From: XYD12-FULL-36-8 sp964391015
GTDB lineage: Bacteria > Bacteroidota > Ignavibacteria > Ignavibacteriales > Ignavibacteriaceae
Assembly: GCA_964391015.1 (NCBI GenBank)
Contig: CAYMKU010000016.1
Location: 1-64,000 of the forward strand
Length of the DNA: 64,000 nt
Reading direction: 5' to 3'
The notes under the pieces were generated by a model. That model was not told the origin of the DNA and did no database searches. It was given only the letters and a program-made list of their open reading frames with translations. Every line of letters begins with the position of its first letter. Position 1 is the first letter of the stretch. This document shows positions 9,145-19,300 of this stretch, piece after piece. A program made the position numbers and the translations under genes.

Positions 9145-11037
9145 ATGAAAAACAAAATCTCTCCAATTTTGTTTGTCCTTTTGTTTAGCATTATTCAATA
9201 TGCTCAGACAAACCCACCTACCAATCTCACCGCAACTTTAAATAATTCACCAGCTTTATTATCAGTTGAACTTGCTTGGCAGTATGACTCCATTAGCACT
9301 GGTGTTAAGTTTAACGTCTATAAAAAGTTTGGAGCTATCGCTGATACCGGAAGTTTTGTAAAAATTTATTCCGGACACAATATGATGAATAGATTTTCTG
9401 ATCACAATGTTCATCTCGGAAAAACATATTCTTACTATGTAACTGCTGTTAAAAATAATATTGAGAGTGAACCCTCTAATAAAGTTGAGATTGCTGTAGC
9501 TGCTCCAATAATCACTAGAGGCAAAATTAGTGGTTGGCTGTTTGATGACTCAACAAATTCACCAATTTACAGAGGACGTGTCGATTTTATTTCAGCCACA
9601 AATAGTATCGGCGTCCAGGTTGTTGCTTCCGCAATTACTGACAGCAATGGTTTCTTTACATGTAAATTGAAGACAGGCAACTATTTTATTTATTCTGCAG
9701 CGATGAATTATATTGGTGAGTATTTTGATAATGTTGCTACTAGAACACTAGCTACTTTAGTAACATTAGCTGAGAATGATTCTCTAATATTCAATATTGG
9801 CTTAAAGAAAAAAGTACCTCCAACTCCACCTGTTACTTATGCTGTTACAGGATGGGTAAAAGATGCAAATGGAACAGCCCTAAGAGCAGATCTGCATGCC
9901 TACGTAACTAATCTTGGACACAATCATCCATCATGCAATGGGAATTACTTCACTAAAACTGATTCACTAGGAAATTTCAAATTTATGATCAAAGCAGGCG
10001 ATACAATTATCGTTTATTGCTCCCCATTTAATCATACATTGAAACCCGAGTATTGGGATAATAAAGCTAATTTTAATGAGGCGGATAAAATTCCAGTTAA
10101 TGGTGCAGTAACTGATATTAATTTTACCTTGGACCCAAAACCAGTTTATAATAATGGAATCAACGGGATAGTAACTGATTCTGCGGGCAGTACTGCGCTT
10201 TATGGCAAAGTATATGCTTATAAACTGTCAAATATCAGGCTTGGTAAAAGATATTCAGTCAGGACAGATAGCATAACTGGAGCTTATGTATTTACAAATT
10301 TAGAACCCGGTAATTATATTCTCTTAGCTTCGGCACCAGGATATAAACCCACTTATTACCGCTATGATGGAGCTCCAACCATGAATTGGAGACATGCTGA
10401 TTCTGTTGTTGTTACTGAAACAAGTATTGTTAACAATATCGATTTCAAACTTCGCAGCTTCAATCATACTTGGGGAGAAGCAATTGTATATGGTAATATC
10501 CACGAGCAAACCGGAAACGTTTTGGATGCTGCTTTGGTATATGTATTTGATGCCAATGGTGAGCTAGTTGGTGCTTCTACATCAGAACTCGATGGTTCCT
10601 ATCAAATTGATGGCTTAACTTCAGGCACATACATCTTGACAAGTAATATGATTGATTATCAAGATGCTCAAATTCAAAATATTGCACTTAATGATATGAA
10701 TAGCATTAATGAAGTCAACGTAACACTTACTCCAGATGGTGTTTTAGGAGTCGAAGATAATTCATCAATCGTAACGCAATTTGATCTTTTCCAAAATTAT
10801 CCGAATCCATTTAATCCATCAACAACAATTAAATTTTCGGTGCCAAAAGAAACAAATGTTAAACTCTCAGTTTATAATGTTTTGGGTCAGGAAGTAGCTG
10901 AGCTATTGAATGGAAGGATCAAGGAAGGCAGTTATGAAATTACGTTTGATGGAAATAAAATGAGTTCAGGAGTATATTTCTATCGTCTTGATGCAGAGAA
11001 CTATTCAACTATTAAGAAAATGATTCTTCAAAAATAG
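9145..11037 (+). CDS. Secreted multidomain protein: FN3, carboxypeptidase-regulatory repeats, T9SS domain
   Basis: The 630-residue protein begins at ATG, preceded by GAAGGAAAG. It has a signal peptide ('FVLLFSIIQYAQ'), an FN3 domain (about 22-115) and four carboxypeptidase-regulatory-like beta domains recognisable by 'GxVTDSxG..' starts and 'LxPGNYxLxAxAPGY' ends (about 125-220, 230-330, 338-435, 445-530). It closes with a T9SS sorting domain ('NYPNPFNPSTTI ... GVYFYRLDAE'). It is the only gene of its unit and is closed by a strong terminator. It is likely a surface adhesin or scaffold; no catalytic motif was seen. Confidence 0.9.
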   Translation: MKNKISPILFVLLFSIIQYAQTNPPTNLTATLNNSPALLSVELAWQYDSISTGVKFNVYKKFGAIADTGSFVKIYSGHNMMNRFSDHNVHLGKTYSYYVTAVKNNIESEPSNKVEIAVAAPIITRGKISGWLFDDSTNSPIYRGRVDFISATNSIGVQVVASAITDSNGFFTCKLKTGNYFIYSAAMNYIGEYFDNVATRTLATLVTLAENDSLIFNIGLKKKVPPTPPVTYAVTGWVKDANGTALRADLHAYVTNLGHNHPSCNGNYFTKTDSLGNFKFMIKAGDTIIVYCSPFNHTLKPEYWDNKANFNEADKIPVNGAVTDINFTLDPKPVYNNGINGIVTDSAGSTALYGKVYAYKLSNIRLGKRYSVRTDSITGAYVFTNLEPGNYILLASAPGYKPTYYRYDGAPTMNWRHADSVVVTETSIVNNIDFKLRSFNHTWGEAIVYGNIHEQTGNVLDAALVYVFDANGELVGASTSELDGSYQIDGLTSGTYILTSNMIDYQDAQIQNIALNDMNSINEVNVTLTPDGVLGVEDNSSIVTQFDLFQNYPNPFNPSTTIKFSVPKETNVKLSVYNVLGQEVAELLNGRIKEGSYEITFDGNKMSSGVYFYRLDAENYSTIKKMILQK

Positions 11038-11070
11038 AACTCCCTCAAAATCCCTAAATAAGATGCATCA

Positions 11071-11106
11071 AAGAGGCAGTCAAAATAATTGACTGCCTCT
11101 TTTTTT
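11071..11106 (+). terminator. Strong Rho-independent terminator
   Basis: A perfect 13-bp stem (AAGAGGCAGTCAA / TTGACTGCCTCTT) with a 5-base AATAA loop merges into seven consecutive T. It ends the T9SS gene transcript and, being between convergent genes, may also slow transcription from the minus strand. Confidence 0.92.
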
Positions 11107-11134
11107 AGTAAACTTAATACTAACCTAACAATAA

Positions 11135-11833
11135 TCAGAAAGCTTTGTGAATATCCTTACTTTGAGTCACTTCTTCCAGCACATCGATTACTTTATTTTT
11201 TTCGACAACAACGGCAGTCATTTTATTTCCTAAAAAAGCACCAGTATCAATGCAAATTGAATTTGTCTTCTCAGAAAATACAACATCTCGTTTAATGGTG
11301 TGTCCCACCACTTGAAGTTTTCCTATATCAAGTAAAGTACTACGATTCCACAGAACACCTTCTTCTCTATTTATATTGAATTTGACTATTCCTTCCAAAC
11401 TCGAAAGATCATCTGGGAGATTCTTTGGTAACTGTTCTTTCATAAACTTTGAAATTCCAGCATGAGAAATAAAGCAATCTTCTAAATCCAAAAAGAGAGA
11501 TTGGCTAATAATAAATCCTAAATGTTCATTTAACTTATCAAAATGGTCGTTGTAAGAAACCAGTGTAGTTTCATAACCATTGTGAAGCCATGGCCTGCCT
11601 GTTTCATGAGCAGGATGCTTGATGAAATAGTACATCATGTAATCGTGATTGCCTGGAGTAAATTTTATATTTTCAGCTTTGATAAATTCAACTACGTTAT
11701 AACTAAAGTTACCCCTGTCCACTAAATCTCCAACTGAATAAATTTCGATGGAAGGATATTTTTTCCGAATTTTTAGAATAAGATTTTGAAGAGTATTAAG
11801 ACATCCATGAATATCACCGATTACAGCAACCAT
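11135..11833 (-). CDS. PPP-family metallophosphoesterase
   Basis: The 232-residue calcineurin-like phosphoesterase has every metal-binding motif of the PPP superfamily: GDIHG near the N-terminus, GDLVDRG, GNHD and SHAG. It resembles bacterial PrpA/ApaH-type enzymes, which hydrolyse phosphoprotein or diadenosine polyphosphate substrates. Length is normal for the family. The substrate cannot be decided from the sequence. Given a Ser/Thr kinase 5 kb away, a phosphoprotein phosphatase role is possible but speculative. It is the last gene of the minus-strand block. Confidence 0.9.
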   Translation of the reverse strand: MVAVIGDIHGCLNTLQNLILKIRKKYPSIEIYSVGDLVDRGNFSYNVVEFIKAENIKFTPGNHDYMMYYFIKHPAHETGRPWLHNGYETTLVSYNDHFDKLNEHLGFIISQSLFLDLEDCFISHAGISKFMKEQLPKNLPDDLSSLEGIVKFNINREEGVLWNRSTLLDIGKLQVVGHTIKRDVVFSEKTNSICIDTGAFLGNKMTAVVVEKNKVIDVLEEVTQSKDIHKAF

Positions 11834-11869
11834 GTCAGATGTCTACCGATTTTGATTAATAAAAATGAT

Positions 11870-12991
11870 TTAGTTAGTTGAAAAAATTCTCAACTTGCGG
11901 TATTCTACATTAAATATATTTGCAATCGCTTCATTTGTACATATCGCCTTATATGTACAAACACCCTTGGATAAACCTGGATCGCCCAAAAGTGCATTAG
12001 CCAAACCATGTTCAGCAATGTCTTGTATGTAACCGATAGCAGCATTATTCAATCCATATGATGCTGTGCGTGATACTAAAGCAGGCATATTTGGAACGCA
12101 ATAATGAATTACATCTTTAAAAATAAAAACTGGGTCCGAAAGACTAGTAATTCTGCTTGTCTCAATGCATCCACCTTGGTCAATCGAAACATCAACAACA
12201 ACTGCACCTTTTTTCATCTCTTTAATCATTGCCTCAGTCACCAAATGCGGAGTTTTCTCGCCTTTTATTAATACTGCACCAATGAGAACATCAGCAAATC
12301 TAACTCCACGTGATACAGTATAGGGATTTGCCATTACTGTTGTCAATTTTCCAGGGAATAAAGAATCAATCATCCTCAACCGATTTAGATCCTTATCAAT
12401 TACAATTACTTGTGCTCCTCTTCCAAGTGCCGCTCGTGCTGCTGTTGTACCTACGACACCTGCGCCTAAAATAACCACTGCTGCTGGAGCAACACCTGTA
12501 ATACCGCCCATTAAAATTCCCCTGCCACCTTTTACTGAACTTTCCAAGTATCTTTCCGAAATTTGAATTGCGAGTGGTCCTGCAATTTCACTCATTGCAT
12601 GAAGGACCGGAAGTCCTTGGGAATCTTCGATTAATTCATAACCAACCGCGGTCACATTCTTTTCCAGCATATTTTCCAAAATAGATTTCTTCGCAACTGC
12701 AAGATGAAGAAATGTAAAAAGTATCTGTTCCTCCTGAAGTAAATTTGCTTCTATTTCTGTCAGAGGTTGAACTTTAGCGACTAACTCTGAACGCTTGAAA
12801 ACTTCTTCTGCACTGAAGACTATTGTTGCGCCAACTTTACTATAATCCTCGTCAGTAAATTGGCTTCCCTCGCCCGCTCCACGTTCAAAAAAAACAGTGT
12901 GACCCAAACGGATTAGTGTATCAACACCTGCCGGTGCAAGCCCTACACGTTTTTCTTCTTTTATATTTTCTTTCGGAATTCCTATTCTCAT
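11870..12991 (-). CDS. ald: Alanine dehydrogenase
   Basis: This is an NAD-dependent L-alanine dehydrogenase (alanine to pyruvate plus ammonia, reversible). The 373 residues match the family length. It shows the N-terminal 'MRIGIPKE', the 'EKRVGLAPAGV' segment with substrate-binding Arg, 'FTFLHLA' with the catalytic-region His, and an NAD-binding Rossmann motif (VVILGAGVVGTTAARAALG). The start is ATG 12991 rather than the longer TTG frame, because GAGGAG lies nine bases upstream and the family begins at this Met. It is a monocistronic-looking gene between a phosphoesterase and an SpmAB-like gene. Confidence 0.95.
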   Translation of the reverse strand: MRIGIPKENIKEEKRVGLAPAGVDTLIRLGHTVFFERGAGEGSQFTDEDYSKVGATIVFSAEEVFKRSELVAKVQPLTEIEANLLQEEQILFTFLHLAVAKKSILENMLEKNVTAVGYELIEDSQGLPVLHAMSEIAGPLAIQISERYLESSVKGGRGILMGGITGVAPAAVVILGAGVVGTTAARAALGRGAQVIVIDKDLNRLRMIDSLFPGKLTTVMANPYTVSRGVRFADVLIGAVLIKGEKTPHLVTEAMIKEMKKGAVVVDVSIDQGGCIETSRITSLSDPVFIFKDVIHYCVPNMPALVSRTASYGLNNAAIGYIQDIAEHGLANALLGDPGLSKGVCTYKAICTNEAIANIFNVEYRKLRIFSTN

Positions 12992-13000
12992 TATATGTTT

Positions 13001-13006
13001 CTCCTC
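13001..13006 (-). promoter_or_regulatory. Shine-Dalgarno of ald
   Basis: GAGGAG on the minus strand, nine bases before ATG 12991, sets the start of alanine dehydrogenase. Confidence 0.75.
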
Positions 13007-13059
13007 AATGGTCAAAACTAAAAATTAGTTTATAGAGATTCAAATACTTTGCAATGCTT

Positions 13060-14694
13060 TTAACCAAAAAGCATTTTTACAATAAATACTGCTCCCAATG
13101 CACCAGCTATGTCGGCAACTAGACCTCCTGCAAGAGCATGCCGAATATTTTTAATATTCACCGCACCAAAATATACAGCCAACACATAAAATGTTGTTTC
13201 TGAGCTACCATAAAATGTTGACACCATGATACCTATCAAAGAATCTGCTCCATGAACTGAAATAGTCTCAGCCATGATTCCTAACGAGCCGCTGCCAGAA
13301 AGTGGACGCATTAAAGCCATAGGCAACACTTCTGCCGGGATTCCAATTGGATCAGTAACAAATCTAAGCAGTGGAATCAACCAACCTTCCATTGCACCAC
13401 CAGCCCTAAAAATACCTATCGCACCTAACATTGCCACCAAATATGGAATTATTCTGACAGCAACATTAAATCCTTCTTTAGCACCTTCAATAAATTGTTC
13501 ATACACTCTAACTTTTTTAATTGCACCATAACCAATAAATGACAGAATTAAAAATGGAATTGCAATTATTGCGACTATCTGAATTACTCCTTTAAACAAT
13601 TCAGGAGAAACAAAGCTGAAAACTGCTCCTACTATACTTCCTAACCCAGTTGTTGTTAAAAGTAAAATAAGGACTATTACCCCTATTAAAAATCCGAATA
13701 AACCAGAATTATCTTTAAACCACTGAAAAGTTCCGTCTTTTTTAATCGGAAATTTTTCTAAAATTTTGACAGTCGTTAGCCCTGCAATTGTTGCACACGT
13801 TGATCCGAATAAAGATGTACCAATAATAATAGCTGGATCAGAACTGCCTGCAGCAGCCCGAAGCGCAATGGCACTCGCTGGAATGAAGGTCATTCCCGCA
13901 GTGTTTATTGCCAAGAAGGTACACATCGCATTTGTAGCTGTTCCTTTATTTGGATTGAGCTTATCAAGCTCCTCCATTGCTTTTAATCCAAATGGAGTTG
14001 CTGCGTTACTTAAACCAAGCATATTGGCTGAAATATTCATAATCATCGAACCAACAGCCGGATGATTTGAAGGAACATCAGGGAAAAGTTTTTTTGTAAT
14101 TGGTTTTAATGCTCTTGCAAGTATTGAGATCAACCCGGCAGATTCTGCAACTTTCATTACACCAAGCCACAATGCCATAATTCCAATTAACCCTAAAGCT
14201 ATTTCGACTGCAGTACTGGCATAACTTAAAACCGAATTGGTTACTTGCTTAAGTTTGAGAAAAGAGACTTCTTCTAAAATAATTTCAGCTTTGACAGTTG
14301 ATGAATCAACAATTTCTTTTATGCTTATTTTCCCAGTAAGATCGTCATCTTTACCTGAAATACCTGCAATTTCTGTAAGTACTTGGGGAGTAGATTTGTC
14401 AATCTTAAAATATGCGTTAAGTTTATTATACTTCTTTACATATGTAAGCTTTGAGTTGATAACAAGGTCTTCAGAAATGGTTTGGAAGAAATGATCCGAA
14501 AAATCTTTTTGAGATATTTTGATTTTTCCATCATAAATTTTATCCAAATTAGTGCTGAATGGTTCGTTAAACCCAACTGTTACATGCAAAGGAACATTAT
14601 TTCGATACTTATTCTCAGTCTTATCACTAATATCGGTATAAATTGCTGTTCCTATACCAAGCACTAACAAAGCAAGCCAAACATAATTCAGCAT
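13060..14694 (-). CDS. SpmA-SpmB-type fused membrane protein (nucleoside-recognition/gate domains)
   Basis: The 544-residue polytopic protein contains two Gate (nucleoside recognition) domains. One (about residues 165-320) resembles SpmA ('KPITKKLFPDVPSNHPAVGSM' and 'MNISANMLGLSNAATPFGLKAM'). The other is SpmB-like at the C-terminus ('PLSGSGSLGIMAETIS', 'STFYGSSETTFYVLAVYFG'). A periplasmic insert occupies about residues 25-150 between the first membrane helix and the first gate domain. In spore formers the two parts are separate proteins; the fused form is known from non-sporulating Bacteroidota. The function is unknown, possibly transport across the cytoplasmic membrane. Confidence 0.88.
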   Translation of the reverse strand: MLNYVWLALLVLGIGTAIYTDISDKTENKYRNNVPLHVTVGFNEPFSTNLDKIYDGKIKISQKDFSDHFFQTISEDLVINSKLTYVKKYNKLNAYFKIDKSTPQVLTEIAGISGKDDDLTGKISIKEIVDSSTVKAEIILEEVSFLKLKQVTNSVLSYASTAVEIALGLIGIMALWLGVMKVAESAGLISILARALKPITKKLFPDVPSNHPAVGSMIMNISANMLGLSNAATPFGLKAMEELDKLNPNKGTATNAMCTFLAINTAGMTFIPASAIALRAAAGSSDPAIIIGTSLFGSTCATIAGLTTVKILEKFPIKKDGTFQWFKDNSGLFGFLIGVIVLILLLTTTGLGSIVGAVFSFVSPELFKGVIQIVAIIAIPFLILSFIGYGAIKKVRVYEQFIEGAKEGFNVAVRIIPYLVAMLGAIGIFRAGGAMEGWLIPLLRFVTDPIGIPAEVLPMALMRPLSGSGSLGIMAETISVHGADSLIGIMVSTFYGSSETTFYVLAVYFGAVNIKNIRHALAGGLVADIAGALGAVFIVKMLFG

Positions 14695-14723
14695 AGATTA
14701 CTTTCCGTATGGATTATTAATAA

Positions 14724-15764
14724 TCAATTTTCGATTTTCTGATGAGCTATTATTTTTTGATGAAATGGGAATGCATGGTTTCCATTTTTATTAGCTGCTA
14801 CAATTTTTATGAAATGTTCGCCGGCAATTATGTTATCAAGAGACAATGTAAGTACATTTGATTCATCATCAAAAGTAAAATTTTTGATTTTGAGTGAATC
14901 CAAATAAACTTGTATTGATTCAGGATTAATTCCAACCGTATCAGCAATTAAAAAATTCAGTTCTACATTAGTTTGATAAAAATTATTATCATTCAATTTA
15001 TATTCGATTTGGGGAATTCCGGCTGCAAAGTATCGTGCTATTCCTCTAAAAATTCCCCATGCTTGAATTTTATTGAACTCATCTATAGCTAAACGTTTTT
15101 CCTCATGAAAGTTTGTAAAAAAACCACATTCGACAAGAATGGACGGAATTTTAGTTACACGGAGTACAGAGAAACCTGCACCGGGGTAAATAGAATAATC
15201 TGAATAAGTTCCATCGAATGAACCTAAACCACCGGAATTTCTCATTGCATAAGCTAAATCTCTTTGAACAAATTTAGCCATATCTTTTTCGCAAGGCTCG
15301 TACTCGTAGTCGGTCTCTTTAGCATGATAATAAGTTGAAGTATAATTAATACCTTCATCTCCACCGCTTCCAGGTGCATTGTGATGAATGCTGATAAAAA
15401 TTTCTGCACCGCTTCTATTTGCCATGTAGGAACGCTCTTTCAAGTCAACGGTCATGTCTTTGTCACGAGACATTATAACTTCAACACCAGCTTCCCGCAA
15501 AAAATTACGCAATGCTAAAGCAACATTTAAGTTAGCGTCGGCTTCAACTGTTAATTTTTGTGGACCAACATTATTTCGATCTTCCCCGCCATGACCAGGA
15601 TCAAGAAATATTTTTTTCCCTGATAAGTATTTCTCGTAAGTGTTCACGAATTCTTTTTTCTTTTGTGGATTTTTGAACTCGATGGGAATTTCATAGTACG
15701 TTATATCAGCAGAACAGCTTATTAATAATAAACCGGATAGGAGAAGAGTAGCCGGATATTTCAA
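14724..15764 (-). CDS. N-acetylmuramoyl-L-alanine amidase, lipoprotein
   Basis: This zinc-dependent cell-wall amidase (amidase_3 type) cuts the bond between MurNAc and L-Ala. The Zn ligands and catalytic Glu are visible: 'DPGHGGED', 'TVEADANLNVALAL', 'SIHHNAPG' and 'LVECGFFTN'. A lipoprotein signal ends at 'LLISC', so it is probably anchored in the envelope. A C-terminal beta domain (about residues 255-340) follows. The start is placed at TTG 15764: GGAGGG lies four bases upstream, and the longer frame from 15800 would add a charged stretch ahead of the signal peptide. It follows the PNPOx-like gene with a 1-bp gap. Confidence 0.9.
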   Translation of the reverse strand: MKYPATLLLSGLLLISCSADITYYEIPIEFKNPQKKKEFVNTYEKYLSGKKIFLDPGHGGEDRNNVGPQKLTVEADANLNVALALRNFLREAGVEVIMSRDKDMTVDLKERSYMANRSGAEIFISIHHNAPGSGGDEGINYTSTYYHAKETDYEYEPCEKDMAKFVQRDLAYAMRNSGGLGSFDGTYSDYSIYPGAGFSVLRVTKIPSILVECGFFTNFHEEKRLAIDEFNKIQAWGIFRGIARYFAAGIPQIEYKLNDNNFYQTNVELNFLIADTVGINPESIQVYLDSLKIKNFTFDDESNVLTLSLDNIIAGEHFIKIVAANKNGNHAFPFHQKIIAHQKIEN

Positions 15765-15765
15765 A

Positions 15766-16233
15766 TCACCCTCCGATTTCCTCCTGAGCATGAATTTCAT
15801 CAGAATCCATAATAATAGCTACAGCTAAAGAAGAGGCATTCTTCTCAACAATATCACTTTTTTTACTATACTTCGACAAATATTCTTGTCTAAGAATAAC
15901 CATAGTTTTCTCTTCATCAACCTTTCTTACCAAACCATTTAAAGTAATAGAAAACATTTGGTAGCTTGGTGTAAAATCAATCTTTTTCCCTTTTTTAAAT
16001 TTTTCCTGTTTAATAACAGCAAAACTAGCGCTTGAGTTGTATTTAACTGATTGATAAAGTTCATCATCATTCTTAAAAAAAATATATATGTTTTTATCTC
16101 TGTAAAGAAAAGTTGTGGGATATTGAATTGTTTTTTCATCATCACCGGAAAGGGCAAAGATACCAACCGCAGTATCATGCAGTTCTTTTTCTATTAGTTC
16201 TATGTCTCTAATTTGATTAATGATCCGTTGCAT
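15766..16233 (-). CDS. Pyridoxamine 5'-phosphate oxidase-like (split-barrel flavin-binding) protein
   Basis: The 155-residue protein has the split-barrel pattern of PNPOx-like proteins: N-terminal helix, 'TTFLYRDKNIYIFFKNDDELYQSVKYN', and a 'FSITLNGLVRKVDEEKT' strand pair. These bind FMN, F420 or heme; the cofactor is not predictable here. Length fits the family. It precedes the amidase gene and overlaps its ribosome-binding region. A cellular role is not apparent. Confidence 0.75.
   Translation of the reverse strand: MQRIINQIRDIELIEKELHDTAVGIFALSGDDEKTIQYPTTFLYRDKNIYIFFKNDDELYQSVKYNSSASFAVIKQEKFKKGKKIDFTPSYQMFSITLNGLVRKVDEEKTMVILRQEYLSKYSKKSDIVEKNASSLAVAIIMDSDEIHAQEEIGG
15769..15774 (-). 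promoter_or_regulatory. Shine-Dalgarno deciding the TTG start of the amidase
   Basis: GGAGGG on the minus strand lies inside the last codons of the upstream gene, four bases before TTG 15764. This indicates translational coupling. Confidence 0.65.
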
Positions 16234-16306
16234 GAATCTCTTTCGAAAAATAATTTCATTATAAATATATGAATATTTTTTTTTGAAATTAACAATGGCT
16301 TAAAAA

Positions 16307-19300
16307 TTAAGCAACGATACAATTGCCTTTTATTGAGAAAACACAGAATTGGCAATGCTCCAAGTTTTTTCCAAAAGAATGCCCCCTTATTTTTTGCATC
16401 ATTTGTTCGATGTCTTGCTTAGTTTGAGCTGAATCGCTTGGCTTAATCTCTAAAGTTAAAAATTTATCTGGATGTAAAATAAAAATTATTCGAAGTTCGA
16501 TATTTTGAGTCGGTTCCAATAACTTGCTGACTATAAAAGCATAAAATTTTAATTGAGTAAAATATTGACTAGCTCTATCATAAAGTTCCTCTGCAATTAT
16601 TGAATCCGTCTTGTAATCAACTATAATAATTTTGTTTTGAGTTATAATAAGCTTATCTAGGATGCCATAAAGGTAGTAATCGAAATGTTGATGATAAATT
16701 TCGTATTCATTTTTATAATTCTGGAATTTTTTAACATATTCATAATTTTTTGATTTGTAGTAATTAACCATATCACAAATGATTTCTGACTTCAATTTTT
16801 TAATTTGCTCTGAAAACAATTCATCTTTAGGAGCTATATTTTTAAGATAAACTTCAACTTTATCAACAAGTTCAGCTTCAGTAATTTCTTCACTCAATAA
16901 CTTATGAATTACCATGCCTTTCATTTGTGCGAGTTTTACTCCCTCTCGAGGGAGTTCTTCCTCATTCGATACTGCAAGAAATTCTTCCTCAACTGAATTA
17001 AAATCAAAGAGCTTGGCTGTGTTAATAATTTTTTTAGCATTAAGCCAATTTCGGTTCTCCATCATTAGACTTGAAAACCCCAATTCATAAATTAATCTAT
17101 ATTTGAGTGGACACTGTTTAAAAACACTAAGTTTAGTTGCAGATATAATTTCACCGAAAGGTTGATCTATGATATTATTCGTTAGTAAGTTTTTTTTCTG
17201 AGTTGATTTTTCAACCATTGCTTTAACAGCAACTAAAGGAGCAAGACTTCTAATTATGGGAATTTCGATTTCCAAATCTTTCTCGAATCCAATATATCTT
17301 TCATCTTTTTTAATTAAAAATTTTAGCTCTGATTTTAATTCTTTTTTTGCTGAATCATAATTAATACTTAATCCTTCCTGAAGTAATCTCATGAAAGAAT
17401 CACGTTTTGATGATACTGCTGATTTTAAACTCGCAGAAATAAATAATTGATTTTTAGCCCGTGTAGTTCCGACATAGAACAATCGTTTGATCTCTGCGGT
17501 ATTCTTCCTCTCACCGATATAATCACTTAATCCAACAATTGGTGCCGAATGATATTCACTAAAATAGTCCTCATTAAGTGGAACTTTCATTAATAATCCA
17601 AAATTTTTATTCACCGATATTGATTTCGTTTTGATAAAAGGTTTTTTACTTGCTTCACCGCACCGATAAAGGAAAACTATCGGAAATTCTAATCCCTTGG
17701 CTTGGTGTATGGTCATAATTTTAACAGAATTAATTTCATCAGAAATTACGGCCTGGGATTCGTCTTCAACTTCGTTTATTGCATCTCGAAGATAATCTAC
17801 ATAATCGTATAATGTCCGAAATCCATCAGCAAAGAAATTAATTGTCAGTTTTATCAGCTTTTCGATATTTGCTTGTTCTTGAGTAGAACTTATTCTCCTG
17901 GTGAGCACGCTTAAGTAACCAGTTTCAGAAATAATCTTTCGTAATAAAAACGAAACTTCTATTTTACTAACCAATGATATATTTTCTTCAAGACTACCTA
18001 CTACTTGTATGAAGGTTGGTTTTTCCAAACTATAAAATTTTAGCTTAAGCCAAAATGTGGCAGCTTGCTGCAATGAAATTTCAAATATTTCAGAATCCGA
18101 GACAGAAAAAAATGGAGACCTAAGAATTCCAACTAAGGCAGTATCATCATTTTGATCTAGAAGAAAAGAAAAGTAATTATAAATATCATAAATAGATTGG
18201 CGCTGATAAAATCCCTTCCCTCCAATTATTGAGTATGGAATACCTTTTTTCACAAAGAATTTTTCAAGCTTTATAAATGATTTTCTTTTTCTGCAGAGAA
18301 CGGCAACGTCACCCCAATTAGTCTTTCCCTTCGCTGAATCAACATATTTCAAATTAAGGATTCTTTCAGTTAAAAGATTTGCTTCAGCAGCTTCCTCATC
18401 CTCCTCTTCAGATGATTCAGCTAAGAGTATCTCGATATTTCCATTAATCTCATCGCCCCTTGCACAGACTAAATCAGAGTGTCCCACTTCATTAAACAAT
18501 GGATTCGGATTTTCAAAAAGTTCTTTGAACAAGGAATTAATAAAAAGACAGAGATGAGGAGCCATTCTGAAGCTGTCAGGTAATGAAAGTAAGCTCTCCA
18601 TGCCGTCTTTTTCTGTAATTCTATGCTTAGTTTTATTGAAAATCTCCAGCTCCGCATCACGAAACATGTAAATACCCTGCTTCTCGTCTCCAACAACAAA
18701 GAGGTTTCCTTTTTTGAGATAATCGAGGATTGGCAGAAAAATATTGTATTGGAGTTCGTTTGTATCCTGATATTCATCAATCATGATATATTCAAATTTC
18801 TCCGACAACGAATTTCTTACATCTTCATTTTCAAGAATTGCCTGGGTGAATAACAAAATATCTTCATAATCCAGGTAACCTGCTTCCCTTTTCTTTTCGT
18901 TGTAAAGATCAAGAGACTTGTTAAAAAAGTGAATGAATGTTTTTCCAACATTTGCCAGTTCTATCTCAACATCCACATGATTCGCTGGAATTTCGAAGTA
19001 GCTTAACTTTCCAAGAAAATCCTCAACTTGAAAACATTCATTTTGTAAAGTCAAACCATCATCACGATTCAAATAACCTCGAATTGCAATAGAGCCGCCT
19101 TTAGTGAGAATTTTATTTTTAAGCTCATCCAGCAATGAAATAATATTTTCGGTCTTCTTTTCAGTTTCAAGTTTCGTAAGAATGCTTACAATCTCCTTCG
19201 CAATTGCATTGCTTGGTGAGCTTTTTAAAACAACTGAATTTATTTTTTTTATTAAATCAATAATAAAAGGAATATTGTCATTAAGAATTTTTGAAGATAT

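Noticed and set aside
13274..14494. Plus-strand frames of 85-99 codons over the SpmAB gene
   Set aside because: They are antisense to a clearly conserved membrane protein and have no RBS or family match.
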